Source of the DNA: Burkholderiaceae bacterium
GTDB lineage: Bacteria; Pseudomonadota; Gammaproteobacteria; Burkholderiales; Burkholderiaceae
DNA: 38,743 nt
Reading direction: 5' to 3'
Assembly: GCA_947371415.1 (NCBI GenBank)
Contig: CANBPJ010000002.1
Location: forward strand, 1 to 38,743
The notes beneath the pieces are model-generated. The model did no database searches and was not told the DNA's origin. It worked only from the letters and a program-made list of their open reading frames with translations. Shown piece after piece: positions 10,723-22,577 of this stretch. Positions within the stretch are counted from its first letter, which is position 1. Each line of letters opens with the position of its first letter. The translations under genes were made by a program, and so were the position numbers.

Positions 10723-11217
10723 TTACTTCTTATCAAGAGACAACATTGTGCCTCGACATTTTTTAGCACCGCAACGGCACTCATAATCTTTTTTCATTTG
10801 CTTGGTAATACGGCCATCAATCCCAAGGGAGTAGTCATAGAAAAGTTCCTCACCGACCTTGAGATCCCTCTTTGCATAGATAAAAACACGAGGTTCACCA
10901 CCAAAACTATCCTCTTGTGTTTCACAAATTGGCTTGCAAGAGTGATTGATCCAGCGCGCTGCATTGCCGCCATATTTAGCATCAATGCAACGACCATCTT
11001 CCAATGAAAAGTAAAAGGTGTGATTTGGGTCTTTTGGATCATGAGGGTGGCGCTTCTCTGCCAACTTCCAACTAATGCGCTCGCCTTTGTATTCAATAAT
11101 GGCATCACCCTTTTTAATTGGCTTTGCAACAAAGACGCCCTTCCCATGAATAGGGGAGGACTTCACAACAATTCGGGATCGATCAATTTTTGGTGCCACT
11201 AATTTCTTTTTACTCAT
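10723..11217 (-). CDS. SET-domain protein, putative protein-lysine methyltransferase
   Basis: IHGKGVFVAKPIKKGDAIIEYKGERIS, RWINHSCKPIC, GEELFYDYS and a post-SET YECRCGAKKCRGTM. Confidence 0.92.
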   Translation of the reverse strand: MSKKKLVAPKIDRSRIVVKSSPIHGKGVFVAKPIKKGDAIIEYKGERISWKLAEKRHPHDPKDPNHTFYFSLEDGRCIDAKYGGNAARWINHSCKPICETQEDSFGGEPRVFIYAKRDLKVGEELFYDYSLGIDGRITKQMKKDYECRCGAKKCRGTMLSLDKK

Positions 11218-11223
11218 AGGAAA

Positions 11224-13728
<2,505 letters not shown>

Positions 13729-13733
13729 CTAAA

Positions 13734-14849
13734 TTAAATACGCATTGGCATCACAACATACTTGAAGTCTTCAGAACCGGGTAGGGTAATCACCGCGCTA
13801 CTATTTGCATCACCCAAACTAATTTGAATTTTTTCGTTCTTCAGGTTTGATAAAACATCTAACAAGTAGCTGACGTTGAAACCAATCTCGACGGCATCAC
13901 CACTATATTCAGTTTCAATCTCCTCTTGAGCCTCTTCTTGCTCAGCGTTGGTTGATTGAACGGTAATTCGATTGGGTGACAGAGAAAAGCGTACACCCTT
14001 AAATTTATCTGTGGTCAAAATAGCTGCACGCTGTAAAGCGGACTGCAAAGCATCACGACCAACCACCAAGGAGTTTTTGTGCCCCTTAGGTATCACTCTT
14101 TGGAAATCGGGAAATTTACCCTCAACCAATTTTGAGATTAACTCAATATCTCCAAAAGTAAACTTCACTTGATTTGAGGTCAGGCTCATCTCAAGAATTT
14201 CATCTGAATCCCCAAGTAAGTGCTGGCACTCAAGAATAGTTTTGCGCGGAATAATGATTTCCTGCCTCTGTCCAGAGCCTATAGGAGCCTCTGCCAGCTC
14301 AACCTGAGAATAGGCTAAACGGTGACCATCTGTAGCCACTGCAATCACTTGCTTGCCCTCTACAACCAACAACATACCATTGAGGTAATACCGAATGTCT
14401 TGTTGCGCCATTGCAAAGTGGACTTGCCCCACTAGTTGACGAAAACTTTTTTGAGTCATTTTCCAGTTGGCAGTAACCTCACCAACACTTTGCATCACCG
14501 GAAACTCTGTTGCCGATAAGGTTTGCAAAGAAAAGCGGCTTTTGCCACTTTGTACAACCATTTTATTGTCTTTAAGGTTAAGCGCCACCGGACCTTCCGG
14601 TAAAGCGCGCAATATATCAAGTAGCTTTCTTGCAGCTACCGTAGTCGTGATGTCTTCAGATCCAACCCCAAAACTTGCGTTAGTGGTAATTTGAATTTCA
14701 ATATCAGTAGATACGAATGACACTTTGTCGCCCTGCTTCTTGAATAACAAATTTGCCAAAATGGGTAATGTGTGTCGACGCTCAACAATGCCACTAACAA
14801 CCTGAAGTGGTTTTAACAAACTGTCACGTGAAGTGTTTACGAGTTGCAT
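13734..14849 (-). CDS. dnaN: DNA polymerase III beta sliding clamp
   Basis: MQLVNTSRDSLLKPLQVVSGIVERRHTLPILANLL; C-terminal YVVMPMRI. Confidence 0.99.
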   Translation of the reverse strand: MQLVNTSRDSLLKPLQVVSGIVERRHTLPILANLLFKKQGDKVSFVSTDIEIQITTNASFGVGSEDITTTVAARKLLDILRALPEGPVALNLKDNKMVVQSGKSRFSLQTLSATEFPVMQSVGEVTANWKMTQKSFRQLVGQVHFAMAQQDIRYYLNGMLLVVEGKQVIAVATDGHRLAYSQVELAEAPIGSGQRQEIIIPRKTILECQHLLGDSDEILEMSLTSNQVKFTFGDIELISKLVEGKFPDFQRVIPKGHKNSLVVGRDALQSALQRAAILTTDKFKGVRFSLSPNRITVQSTNAEQEEAQEEIETEYSGDAVEIGFNVSYLLDVLSNLKNEKIQISLGDANSSAVITLPGSEDFKYVVMPMRI

Positions 14850-14869
14850 TGCTTTTAAATCCTTGTATA

Positions 14870-15110
14870 TATCTTATTAGTAGTAGTAATAAGGCTCGTT
14901 ATTTCGGTGGATAACTCAAAAACCGTATATAAAACAACCCATTAGAACCAAAAAAACCTGTGGAAAACTTTTGTATAAACCCTGCACAAATATTGGATAA
15001 CTTTTTATCAACACCCTATTTTTGCATGAAGAGCAAGCTTTCCACAATTTATCCACACACTATCCCCAAAGTTATCCATTGGGCTATCCACAACCTTATC
15101 CACAGGCCAA
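14870..15110. other. candidate origin of replication oriC (dnaN-dnaA intergenic region)
   Basis: Exact DnaA boxes at 15049-15057 and 15096-15104 (TTATCCACA) plus several near matches (14906-14914, 14959-14967, 15005-15013, 15084-15092); AT-rich flank with TAG/TAA triplets at 14878-14892; divergent gene orientation around it. Confidence 0.88.
14878..14892 (-). other. candidate DnaA-trio unwinding element
   Basis: TAGTAGTAGTAATAA on the + strand (3'-AATAATGATGATGAT-5' read away from the adjacent DnaA-box-like GGTGGATAA at 14906-14914). Confidence 0.6.
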
Positions 15111-15114
15111 AAAC

Positions 15115-16539
15115 CTAAGATTTGAGGGTTTGCTCAATAACGTGGATTTCATGGTTCAACTGGCCATCATGCGAGCGCTCTTCCCCAATCTTCCTAACCG
15201 CATGTAAAACAGTGGTGTGGTCGCGCCCCCCAAACAGCTCCCCAATCTCGGGTAGGCTTTTTTGAGTCAACTCTTTAGCCATAAACATCGCAATTTGACG
15301 TGGACGAGCAATATTTGCAGGGCGTTTTTTGGAGTACATATCAGCAACCTTGATGCTATAAAAGTCTGCCACGGCCTTTTGAATGTTTTCCACTGAAATC
15401 TGACGATTTTGTATAGAAAGAAGGTCTTTAAGCGCTATACGAGCCACATCAATCGTGACCTCTTTCCCGTGAAAGCGCACAAAAGCCAAAATCTTTCGGA
15501 GTGCGCCCTCCAATTCCCTCACATTAGATCTGAGGTGCTTGGCCACAAAGAAGGCAACATCCTCACTCATGGGGATACCTTCGCTTAAGGCCTTTTTCAT
15601 CAAAATGGCGACTCGCATCTCAAGCTCGGGGGGCTCAATAGCAACGGTTAAGCCCGAGTCAAACCTTGAAATAAGTCGATCATCAATGCCCGCCATCTCC
15701 TTCGGGTAGGTATCGCTCGTAATGATGACTTGAGCCTTATTGCCTAGGAGGGCCTCAAAAGCGTAGAAAAACTCTTCCTGGGTCCTGGATTTACCGCTAA
15801 AAAATTGAATATCGTCAATCAGTAGGAGGTCTAGTGAGTGGTAGTAGCGTTTAAAGCGATCAAACGCTTTTTGTTGATAAGCCCTAACCACATCCGAAAC
15901 ATACTGCTCCGCATGGATGTAGCGGATCCGCGCATTAGGCTTTTCCTTTAAGAGGTGGTTGCCAATTGCATGGATTAGGTGGGTTTTACCTAAACCTACC
16001 CCGCCATATAAAAACATGGGGTTATAGGAGGTGCCTGGATTGTGAGCAACCTGAATTGAGGCAGCCCTAGCCAATTGGTTGGCTTTACCAGTTACAAAAG
16101 TTTCAAAAGTAAGGTTTGGGTTGAGTTTCGAGTGGTCCTCAATTTCAAACGCTTGCTCCTCTGTTGATGTGCTGTCCGGACTAATAAGCGCCTCTTGGGG
16201 CTCGGGCCCCTCTTGAGGCGCACCAAGCTCTGGGGTTGAGGTGCCTGCGCCATCAACATTCAGTACAAAACTTAAGGTAACTGAGTGACCAAAATATTGG
16301 TCTGCCATCTCCTGAAAGCGGTCAGCAAAGGTTTTCTTAATCCAGTCTAGCTTGAATCTATTTGGGGCTCCAACAACGAGTGATTGCTCACTTTCATCAT
16401 AAGAAACCAAGCTTAGTGGCTGTATCCAGGTTTTAAATTGTTGGGGGGATAACTCTCGAGCTAGCATGCCAAGGGCGCCATCCCAAAACCCTAGTGGGCT
16501 AAGTGAATTCAATGTGGGGGGATTCTGTAAGTTGCTCAT
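15115..16539 (-). CDS. dnaA: chromosomal replication initiator protein DnaA
   Basis: [62 protein letters not shown] track starts at 16584, but that extension reads through a DnaA box, so ATG at 16537-16539 (MSNLQNPP) is preferred. Confidence 0.97.
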   Translation of the reverse strand: MSNLQNPPTLNSLSPLGFWDGALGMLARELSPQQFKTWIQPLSLVSYDESEQSLVVGAPNRFKLDWIKKTFADRFQEMADQYFGHSVTLSFVLNVDGAGTSTPELGAPQEGPEPQEALISPDSTSTEEQAFEIEDHSKLNPNLTFETFVTGKANQLARAASIQVAHNPGTSYNPMFLYGGVGLGKTHLIHAIGNHLLKEKPNARIRYIHAEQYVSDVVRAYQQKAFDRFKRYYHSLDLLLIDDIQFFSGKSRTQEEFFYAFEALLGNKAQVIITSDTYPKEMAGIDDRLISRFDSGLTVAIEPPELEMRVAILMKKALSEGIPMSEDVAFFVAKHLRSNVRELEGALRKILAFVRFHGKEVTIDVARIALKDLLSIQNRQISVENIQKAVADFYSIKVADMYSKKRPANIARPRQIAMFMAKELTQKSLPEIGELFGGRDHTTVLHAVRKIGEERSHDGQLNHEIHVIEQTLKS

Positions 16540-16574
16540 ATTTTTGGAGGATCCATTGTAGCGATCCCATAAAG

Positions 16575-16614
16575 TTATCCACAAGTTAGAAAATCGTGGA
16601 AAACCTGTGGATAA
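16575..16614. promoter_or_regulatory. DnaA box pair upstream of dnaA
   Basis: Exact TTATCCACA at 16575-16583 and exact inverted TGTGGATAA at 16606-16614, with a weak CGTGGAAAA at 16595-16603 between them. Confidence 0.85.
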
Positions 16615-16761
16615 CTTGTGTATAAAACCAAAAAACCCAACTAAATTAAGGGTTTATTGATTATTCACCCACAAAATAGAGAAAAATACCTATATATTCT
16701 TCTATAGCGGTTGACCTTTTGCCATCCAACAAGGAAAATACTGGGTTTTGCAGGATGAATC

Positions 16762-16896
16762 ATGAAAAGAACATACCAACCCTCAGTAACACGTCGTAAA
16801 CGCACTCACGGATTTCGTATTCGTATGAAAACTAAGAGTGGGCGCGCAGTATTAAATGCACGTCGCGCTAAAGGCCGCAAACGTCTGGCTGTTTAA
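16762..16896 (+). CDS. rpmH: 50S ribosomal protein L34
   Basis: Translated directly: [44 protein letters not shown]; absent from the ORF track because of length. Confidence 0.99.
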
Positions 16897-16904
16897 TTTA
16901 GCAG

Positions 16905-17222
16905 TTGAACAGCGCCAGGATTTCTGAGTTACTAAAAACACGCCCCAAGACAAGTTTGTATTGGGGTCTGTATTTGGCATCTTCAGATCAGGGCGCGAAA
17001 CCAGATTTAGGTATTGCGGTAGCTAAAAAATTAGCTAAGCGTGCGGTAGATCGCAACCAATTGAAGCGCATGATCCGTGAAATGGTCCGAAGCGCTCAAG
17101 CCTCAACCCTCAACAGCGATGTTGTAGTGAAGCTGAAAAAACCAATTGGTCGCGAAACCCGCGGCAGACTCAGAAGAAAAGAAAAAGAAGTTCTGCGAAC
17201 TCAGATTGCAGGGCTAATTTAA
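16905..17222 (+). CDS. rnpA: ribonuclease P protein component
   Basis: GIAVAKKLAKRAVDRNQLKRMIREMVR motif; between rpmH and yidD; TTG start. Confidence 0.95.
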   Translation: MNSARISELLKTRPKTSLYWGLYLASSDQGAKPDLGIAVAKKLAKRAVDRNQLKRMIREMVRSAQASTLNSDVVVKLKKPIGRETRGRLRRKEKEVLRTQIAGLI

Positions 17223-17223
17223 C

Positions 17224-17463
17224 GTGCGCCTTTTAAACAAGATAGCCATAAAGCTTGTGAGACTCTATCAAGTAGCGCTCAGCCCTTTTGTCGGCATGCA
17301 TTGCAAGTTTGCACCCTCCTGCTCTCAATACGCCTGCGACTGCTTTGCTAACTATGGATTTTTCAAAAGTGTTGGGCTAATGGTGTGGCGCATCTTGCGT
17401 TGCAATCCTTGGTCACAAGGCGGTCATGACCCTGCAGTAAAACCAAGATCTCATCATTATTAA
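17224..17463 (+). CDS. yidD: membrane protein insertion efficiency factor YidD
   Basis: YQVALSPFVGMHCKFAPSCSQYACDCFANYGFFKSVGLMVWRILRCNPWSQGGHDPA. Confidence 0.97.
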   Translation: MRLLNKIAIKLVRLYQVALSPFVGMHCKFAPSCSQYACDCFANYGFFKSVGLMVWRILRCNPWSQGGHDPAVKPRSHHY

Positions 17464-17467
17464 GTGA

Positions 17468-19153
17468 ATGCAAATGGACTTTAAAAAAACAATTCTTTGG
17501 GCGGTCTTCTCCATGTCAGGCCTCATGTTGTACAACAACTGGCAGGTCCACGAAGGCAAACCATCGATGTTTGGTGGAAGCGCTACAAGTAGTGTTGTGG
17601 CGGCCGATAAGGCACCAGCAAGCAAGGCAGACGTTCCATCGCCCGTACAAAATCCAAGCATTCAAGCGCCGAATCAAATTCCTGCTGTTGCTACTACAGG
17701 CGCAATAGAAACAGCAGAAAAATTTGTATTGCAAAACGATGTGTTGATCTTAGAAATCAGCGCTAATGGCGCCAACATTATTGATGCGAAGCTGCCAAAG
17801 CAACTGACTGCAGAAAAAAAACCAGTTGAGCTGTTTCAATATGCACCAAACCATAAATATTTTGCGCGCTCTGGTTTGGTTGCTTTAGGTAATGCAGATC
17901 TACCAAATCACACCAGCACATTTAAGTTGGTCCAATCTGGCAAGGATGGATCTGGAAAACCTTTTATTGTTCTGGCTAGCGAGCGCAACGGCGTAAAGCT
18001 GGAGAAGACATTTGTCTTAAGTCCAGGTAGTTATGTTGTTGATGTTGGGCACCGCATTACACAAAGCGCCGCTAATGCAGCGCCACTGGTTCTCTACACT
18101 GAGATCGTTCGAGACGCTTCCCAGGAACAAAAAATTGGCCCATTTGGCGGGGCATTTTCTGCAAGTACATTTACAGGCCCTGCTACTTACACAGAAAAAG
18201 AAAAATTCAATAAGCTGGAATTCACAGCTATTGATAAAAACAAAATTACTATCCCAACACAAGTGCCAGCTGGAGATCCTGCTTGGATTGCCATGGTGCA
18301 ACATTATTTTGCAAGCGCCTGGATTCCTGGTGACAAAACTGCGCGCGACATCTATGCGGGTCGGATTGACAACAATCTGTATCGCATTGGGATGCAAACA
18401 CCCTTAGGTGTAGTTGCTCCAGGAACTACTGTGGTTGAAAAGGCCAGGCTATTCGTTGGTCCACAAGAAGAAAGTGTTTTGGAGACGATTGCCCCCGGGT
18501 TTGCTTTATTAAAAGACTATGGCTATCTCACCATTCTTGCTAAACCCATTTTTTGGTTGCTAGAGAATATTCATGCATACGTAGGTAATTGGGGTTGGTC
18601 AATTATTCTCCTGACCATTTTGATTAAGTTGGTGTTCTTCCCACTGTCTGCAGCAAGCTACAAGTCAATGGCGCGCATGAAAGAAGTCCAGCCACGACTG
18701 CTTGCCATGAAAGAGCAGTACAAGGGTGAGCCGCAAAAACTAAACCAGGCAATGATGGAGATGTATCGCAAGGAAAAAATTAATCCTCTGGGCGGATGTT
18801 TGCCTGTAGTGATTCAGATTCCTGTGTTTATCTCGTTATATTGGGTATTACTTTCTTCTGTAGAAATGCGTGGTGCGCCTTGGATTTTGTGGATCCAGGA
18901 TCTATCGATTCCAGACCCATACTATATTTTGCCAATCATCATGGCTGCTTCCATGTTTGTGCAAACCAAACTAAACCCAACGCCACCTGATCCAATTCAG
19001 GCAAAGGTCATGATGTACATGCCACTCGTATTCTCCGTCATGTTCTTCTTCTTCCCTGCCGGCTTAGTTTTGTACTGGGTTGTGAATAACTTGCTATCCA
19101 TTGCCCAGCAGTGGCAAATTAATCAAATGTTCGGAAAAAAACCAGCTAAATAA
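17468..19153 (+). CDS. yidC: membrane protein insertase YidC/Oxa1
   Basis: GNWGWSIILLTILIKLVFFPLSAASYKSMARMKEVQPRL; NPLGGCLPVVIQIPVFISLYWVL. Start may be the ATG at 17474 (MDFKK). Confidence 0.98.
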   Translation: MQMDFKKTILWAVFSMSGLMLYNNWQVHEGKPSMFGGSATSSVVAADKAPASKADVPSPVQNPSIQAPNQIPAVATTGAIETAEKFVLQNDVLILEISANGANIIDAKLPKQLTAEKKPVELFQYAPNHKYFARSGLVALGNADLPNHTSTFKLVQSGKDGSGKPFIVLASERNGVKLEKTFVLSPGSYVVDVGHRITQSAANAAPLVLYTEIVRDASQEQKIGPFGGAFSASTFTGPATYTEKEKFNKLEFTAIDKNKITIPTQVPAGDPAWIAMVQHYFASAWIPGDKTARDIYAGRIDNNLYRIGMQTPLGVVAPGTTVVEKARLFVGPQEESVLETIAPGFALLKDYGYLTILAKPIFWLLENIHAYVGNWGWSIILLTILIKLVFFPLSAASYKSMARMKEVQPRLLAMKEQYKGEPQKLNQAMMEMYRKEKINPLGGCLPVVIQIPVFISLYWVLLSSVEMRGAPWILWIQDLSIPDPYYILPIIMAASMFVQTKLNPTPPDPIQAKVMMYMPLVFSVMFFFFPAGLVLYWVVNNLLSIAQQWQINQMFGKKPAK

Positions 19154-19192
19154 AGCCTTGGCTGGTTAGACATCTATAGGGGGGCATCTGCA

Positions 19193-20575
19193 ATGATGAC
19201 TAGAAAACTGCCCATCATTGCAGTTGCTACGGCCCCAGGCAAAGCGGGAGTTGGGGTAATTCGTATTAGCGGACCCAAGCTTTTGCAGATTGCAAAGGCC
19301 TTATTTCAAAAAACACTAGCGCCTCGACAAGCAAACCTATTAACTTTGCGCGATATTGATGGCGCGGCAATTGACCAAGTCATTGCGATTTATTTTGCTG
19401 CCCCCGCCTCTTTTACCGGAGAGGATGTTCTGGAGTTGCAGTGCCATGGTGGTCCACAACTGCTTGAGTTGGTAATGAAGCGATGTCTAGAGTTGGGGCA
19501 GGATCAGGGTTTAGTGATTGCGGAGCCGGGAGAGTTTTCCTTGCGCGCCTATCTCAATAACAAGATTGACCTAGCCCAAGCGGAGGCTATTGCTGACTTA
19601 ATAGATGCTCAAAGTGAAGCTGCAGTTCGCGGCGCGGCACGCTCATTGCAGGGCGCTTTCTCAAGTGATATTAATAGCTTGATTGAGGAAATTACACAGC
19701 TTCGAATTTTGGTGGAGTCCACTTTGGATTTCCCTGAGGAGGAGATTGAATTTCTAGAAAATGCCCAAGCCCGTGAACGCCTAAAAACAGTCATGCATCA
19801 ATTGCATGCATTGCGGGAGGGCGCAAAACAAGGAAAGATTTTGCGTGACGGCATTCAATTGGTTTTGGCTGGTGCCCCCAACGTTGGTAAAAGCTCTCTA
19901 CTAAATCGCCTTGCCGGTGAGGAGGTGGCTATTGTGACGCCCATCGCCGGAACTACGCGAGATCGCGTAAAGGAGAGCATCACTATTAATGGTGTTCCCA
20001 TGCACATTATTGATACCGCCGGATTGCGTGATACCAGCGATCTTGTTGAGGCAAAAGGGATTGAAAGATCCTGGGAGGCGATTCGCGCTGCCGATCTAGT
20101 CATCTTTCTTCAGGACTCTGGGTCTCCAGGTGGGGCGGAGAATGCAAATGCCTTGGAGCTTAAGGATCAAATATTAAAGGCGCTCCCGCCAAAATGCCCT
20201 GTTTTAGAGGTTGGCAATAAATCCGATCTCTTAAACGGCTCCAGTACCAATGAGGGGGGAGAGCCGGTATTGCTCATTTCAGCTAAAAATGGCGACGGGA
20301 TCGAGCTGCTAAAGCAGAAAATCTTGGAGTCAGTGGGCTGGGGCGGCACTCAAGAGGGGGCTATTGTGGCGCGTCGACGCCATTTAGACTGCCTAGATAG
20401 GGCTGCAACCCATTTGGAGAAATCTCAGCAGTTCGCTGCAGATGGCAATATCTCTTTGGAGTTATTTGCAGAAGAACTGCGTTTAGCGCAAGATCAATTG
20501 GGGCAAATTACCGGGAAATTGCTTCCTGACGACCTTTTGGGCAAAATATTTAGCCAGTTTTGTATCGGCAAATAA
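19193..20575 (+). CDS. mnmE: tRNA modification GTPase MnmE (TrmE)
   Basis: PIIAVATAPGKAGVGVIRISG; GAPNVGKSSLLNRLAGEEVAIVTPIAGTTRD; C-terminal LLGKIFSQFCIGK. Confidence 0.98.
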   Translation: MMTRKLPIIAVATAPGKAGVGVIRISGPKLLQIAKALFQKTLAPRQANLLTLRDIDGAAIDQVIAIYFAAPASFTGEDVLELQCHGGPQLLELVMKRCLELGQDQGLVIAEPGEFSLRAYLNNKIDLAQAEAIADLIDAQSEAAVRGAARSLQGAFSSDINSLIEEITQLRILVESTLDFPEEEIEFLENAQARERLKTVMHQLHALREGAKQGKILRDGIQLVLAGAPNVGKSSLLNRLAGEEVAIVTPIAGTTRDRVKESITINGVPMHIIDTAGLRDTSDLVEAKGIERSWEAIRAADLVIFLQDSGSPGGAENANALELKDQILKALPPKCPVLEVGNKSDLLNGSSTNEGGEPVLLISAKNGDGIELLKQKILESVGWGGTQEGAIVARRRHLDCLDRAATHLEKSQQFAADGNISLELFAEELRLAQDQLGQITGKLLPDDLLGKIFSQFCIGK

Positions 20576-20663
20576 AGGGTTTGCACTTGGCAGGGCAGCA
20601 CTATAAATATGTCCAAAATGTTAAAATAGTGTGATCAAAATTATTACTTTCCACGGGAATCTC

Positions 20664-22529
20664 ATGACCACAACAACAAACGGGCAAATTAATGCCAATG
20701 CGCCTGATTATGTAAAAAATCAGCAATTAATTCAGTGGGTTGCAGAAGTAGCAGCCCTAACTAAGCCAGACAAAATTCATTGGTGTGATGGTTCCCAGTC
20801 TGAATACGATCAATTTTGTGAGTTATTAGTAAGTGCAGGTGTATTTAAGCGCCTCAACCCAGCTAAGCGCAAAAACTCTTTCCTGGCACTCTCTGATCCT
20901 GATGATGTAGCTCGTGTTGAAGATCGCACCTTTATCTGCTCTGCAAAAAAAGAAGATGCTGGTCCTACCAATAATTGGGTAGAGCCAAGCGAAATGCGCG
21001 CCACCCTCAAGCCATTATTTGATGGTTGCATGCGTGGTAGAACAATGTATGTCGTGCCGTTTTCTATGGGACCAATTGGCTCTCCAATCGCCCACATTGG
21101 TGTTGAGCTGTCCGACAGTCCTTACGTTGCCATCAATATGCGTTTGATGACGCGTATGGGCAAAGCAGTGATCGATCAGCTTGGTGCTGATGGTGAATTC
21201 GTACCTTGTATTCATACTGTTGGTAAGCCGCTTGCAGCTGGCGAAAAAGATGTTGCTTGGCCAAATAACAAAAACAAATACATCGTTCACTATCCAGAGA
21301 CACGCGAGATTTGGTCTTTCGGATCTGGTTACGGCGGCAACGCCTTGCTAGGTAAAAAATGTTTTGCTTTGCGCATTGCATCGAACATGGGTCGCGACCA
21401 GGGCTGGTTGGCTGAGCACATGTTGATCTTGGGTGTGACTTCGCCTGAAGGCAAGAAATACCATATTGCCGCTGCATTCCCATCGGCTTGCGGAAAAACG
21501 AACTTCTCCATGATGATTCCTCCAAAAGGATTTGAGGGCTGGAAAGTAACAACTGTTGGTGATGACATTGCATGGATCAAGCCGCGCAAAGATGCCGTTA
21601 CAGGCAAAACCCGCTTGTTCGCGATTAATCCCGAGTCTGGTTACTTTGGTGTTGCGCCTGGTACAAACCGTCAAACCAACCCGAACTGCCTCGATTCATT
21701 AAACCAAGATGCGATTTTTACTAACGTTGGTTTAACGGATGATGGTGATGTTTGGTGGGAAGGCTTAACTGATACTCCTCCAGCGCATTTAATTGACTGG
21801 CAAGGTAAAGACTGGACCCCCGCTGATGGCGCTGCTGGTCGTAAAGCCGCACATCCAAATTCACGCTTCACTGTAGCCGCTACAAATAATCCTGCGGTTG
21901 ATCCTAATTGGGATGATCCTGAAGGCGTAGCGATTGATGCATTCTTGTTCGGTGGCCGTCGTTCAAACACTGTGCCCTTGGTAAGCGAGGCGCGCGATTG
22001 GGTGGAGGGCGTTTACATGGCCGCTACGATGGGCTCAGAAACTACCGCTGCGATTACTGGTCAGGTTGGCGTAGTGCGTCGCGACCCATTTGCGATGATC
22101 GCATTTGCTGGTTACAACATGAGCGACTACTTCCAACACTGGTTGAATATCGGTAGCAAGCTTGCCGCTGAAGGCGCTGTGTTGCCAAAAATCTATTGCG
22201 TGAACTGGTTCCGTAAAGATGAAAACGGCAAGTTTGTATGGCCTGGCTTCGGCGAAAACATGCGCGTGCTTTCTTGGATCTTGGGTCGCGCTGAAGGCAC
22301 AGCTAAGGGCAAAGAAACAGTATTTGGTATTTGCCCAGAACATACTGATATGCATTGGGATGGACTTGACTACTCGGTTGAAAAGTTCGAGAAAGCCATT
22401 ACCGTTGCGGCTGATGATTGGAAGAATGAGCTCGAGCTGCACTCCGAACTGTTTGAGCATTTAGGCGAGCGCTTGCCTAAAGAGTTGATCGAAGCCCGTA
22501 GCAAAATTGAGAAGCGCTTAAACGCCTAG
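20664..22529 (+). CDS. pckG: phosphoenolpyruvate carboxykinase (GTP)
   Basis: [20 protein letters not shown]-loop; [31 protein letters not shown]. Start at ATG 20664 (MTTTTNGQ) preferred over the 20631 ORF start. Confidence 0.97.
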   Translation: MTTTTNGQINANAPDYVKNQQLIQWVAEVAALTKPDKIHWCDGSQSEYDQFCELLVSAGVFKRLNPAKRKNSFLALSDPDDVARVEDRTFICSAKKEDAGPTNNWVEPSEMRATLKPLFDGCMRGRTMYVVPFSMGPIGSPIAHIGVELSDSPYVAINMRLMTRMGKAVIDQLGADGEFVPCIHTVGKPLAAGEKDVAWPNNKNKYIVHYPETREIWSFGSGYGGNALLGKKCFALRIASNMGRDQGWLAEHMLILGVTSPEGKKYHIAAAFPSACGKTNFSMMIPPKGFEGWKVTTVGDDIAWIKPRKDAVTGKTRLFAINPESGYFGVAPGTNRQTNPNCLDSLNQDAIFTNVGLTDDGDVWWEGLTDTPPAHLIDWQGKDWTPADGAAGRKAAHPNSRFTVAATNNPAVDPNWDDPEGVAIDAFLFGGRRSNTVPLVSEARDWVEGVYMAATMGSETTAAITGQVGVVRRDPFAMIAFAGYNMSDYFQHWLNIGSKLAAEGAVLPKIYCVNWFRKDENGKFVWPGFGENMRVLSWILGRAEGTAKGKETVFGICPEHTDMHWDGLDYSVEKFEKAITVAADDWKNELELHSELFEHLGERLPKELIEARSKIEKRLNA

Positions 22530-22577
22530 GCACCCCCTAGAAATTTAAGAAGCCTTTTTCAAAATAATCTTTATTTA

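Noticed and set aside
14823-14838. CACGTG palindrome near the dnaN start, considered as a third parS
   Set aside because: Flanks diverge from TGTTTCACGTGAAACA at about six positions; same conclusion for CACGTG near 249 and 36568
15038-15104. Possible CRISPR-like short repeat array
   Set aside because: Repeat unit is a 9-bp DnaA box with 11-12 bp periodicity; no 24-40 bp repeats with unique spacers and no cas genes
15022-15207. 61-aa + strand ORF with a YPQSYPLGYPQPYPQ repeat
   Set aside because: The peptide repeat is a by-product of the phased DnaA boxes (TTATCC...), and the ORF runs into the dnaA 3' end antisense; no coding support
16585-16761. Upstream-extended dnaA start and a specific rpmH promoter
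   Set aside because: The extended dnaA N-terminus reads through a DnaA box and is unlike DnaA starts; a TTGACC at 16711 lacks a convincing -10 partner, so no promoter feature was called
18017-18407. Antisense and alternate-frame ORFs of about 125 aa inside yidC
   Set aside because: Both overlap the YidC periplasmic domain coding frame and have no recognisable domain
20810-22460. Several antisense ORFs (such as 21133-21573 and 22035-22460) within pckG
   Set aside because: They lie opposite a strongly conserved enzyme gene and show no recognisable motifs; likely frame artefacts
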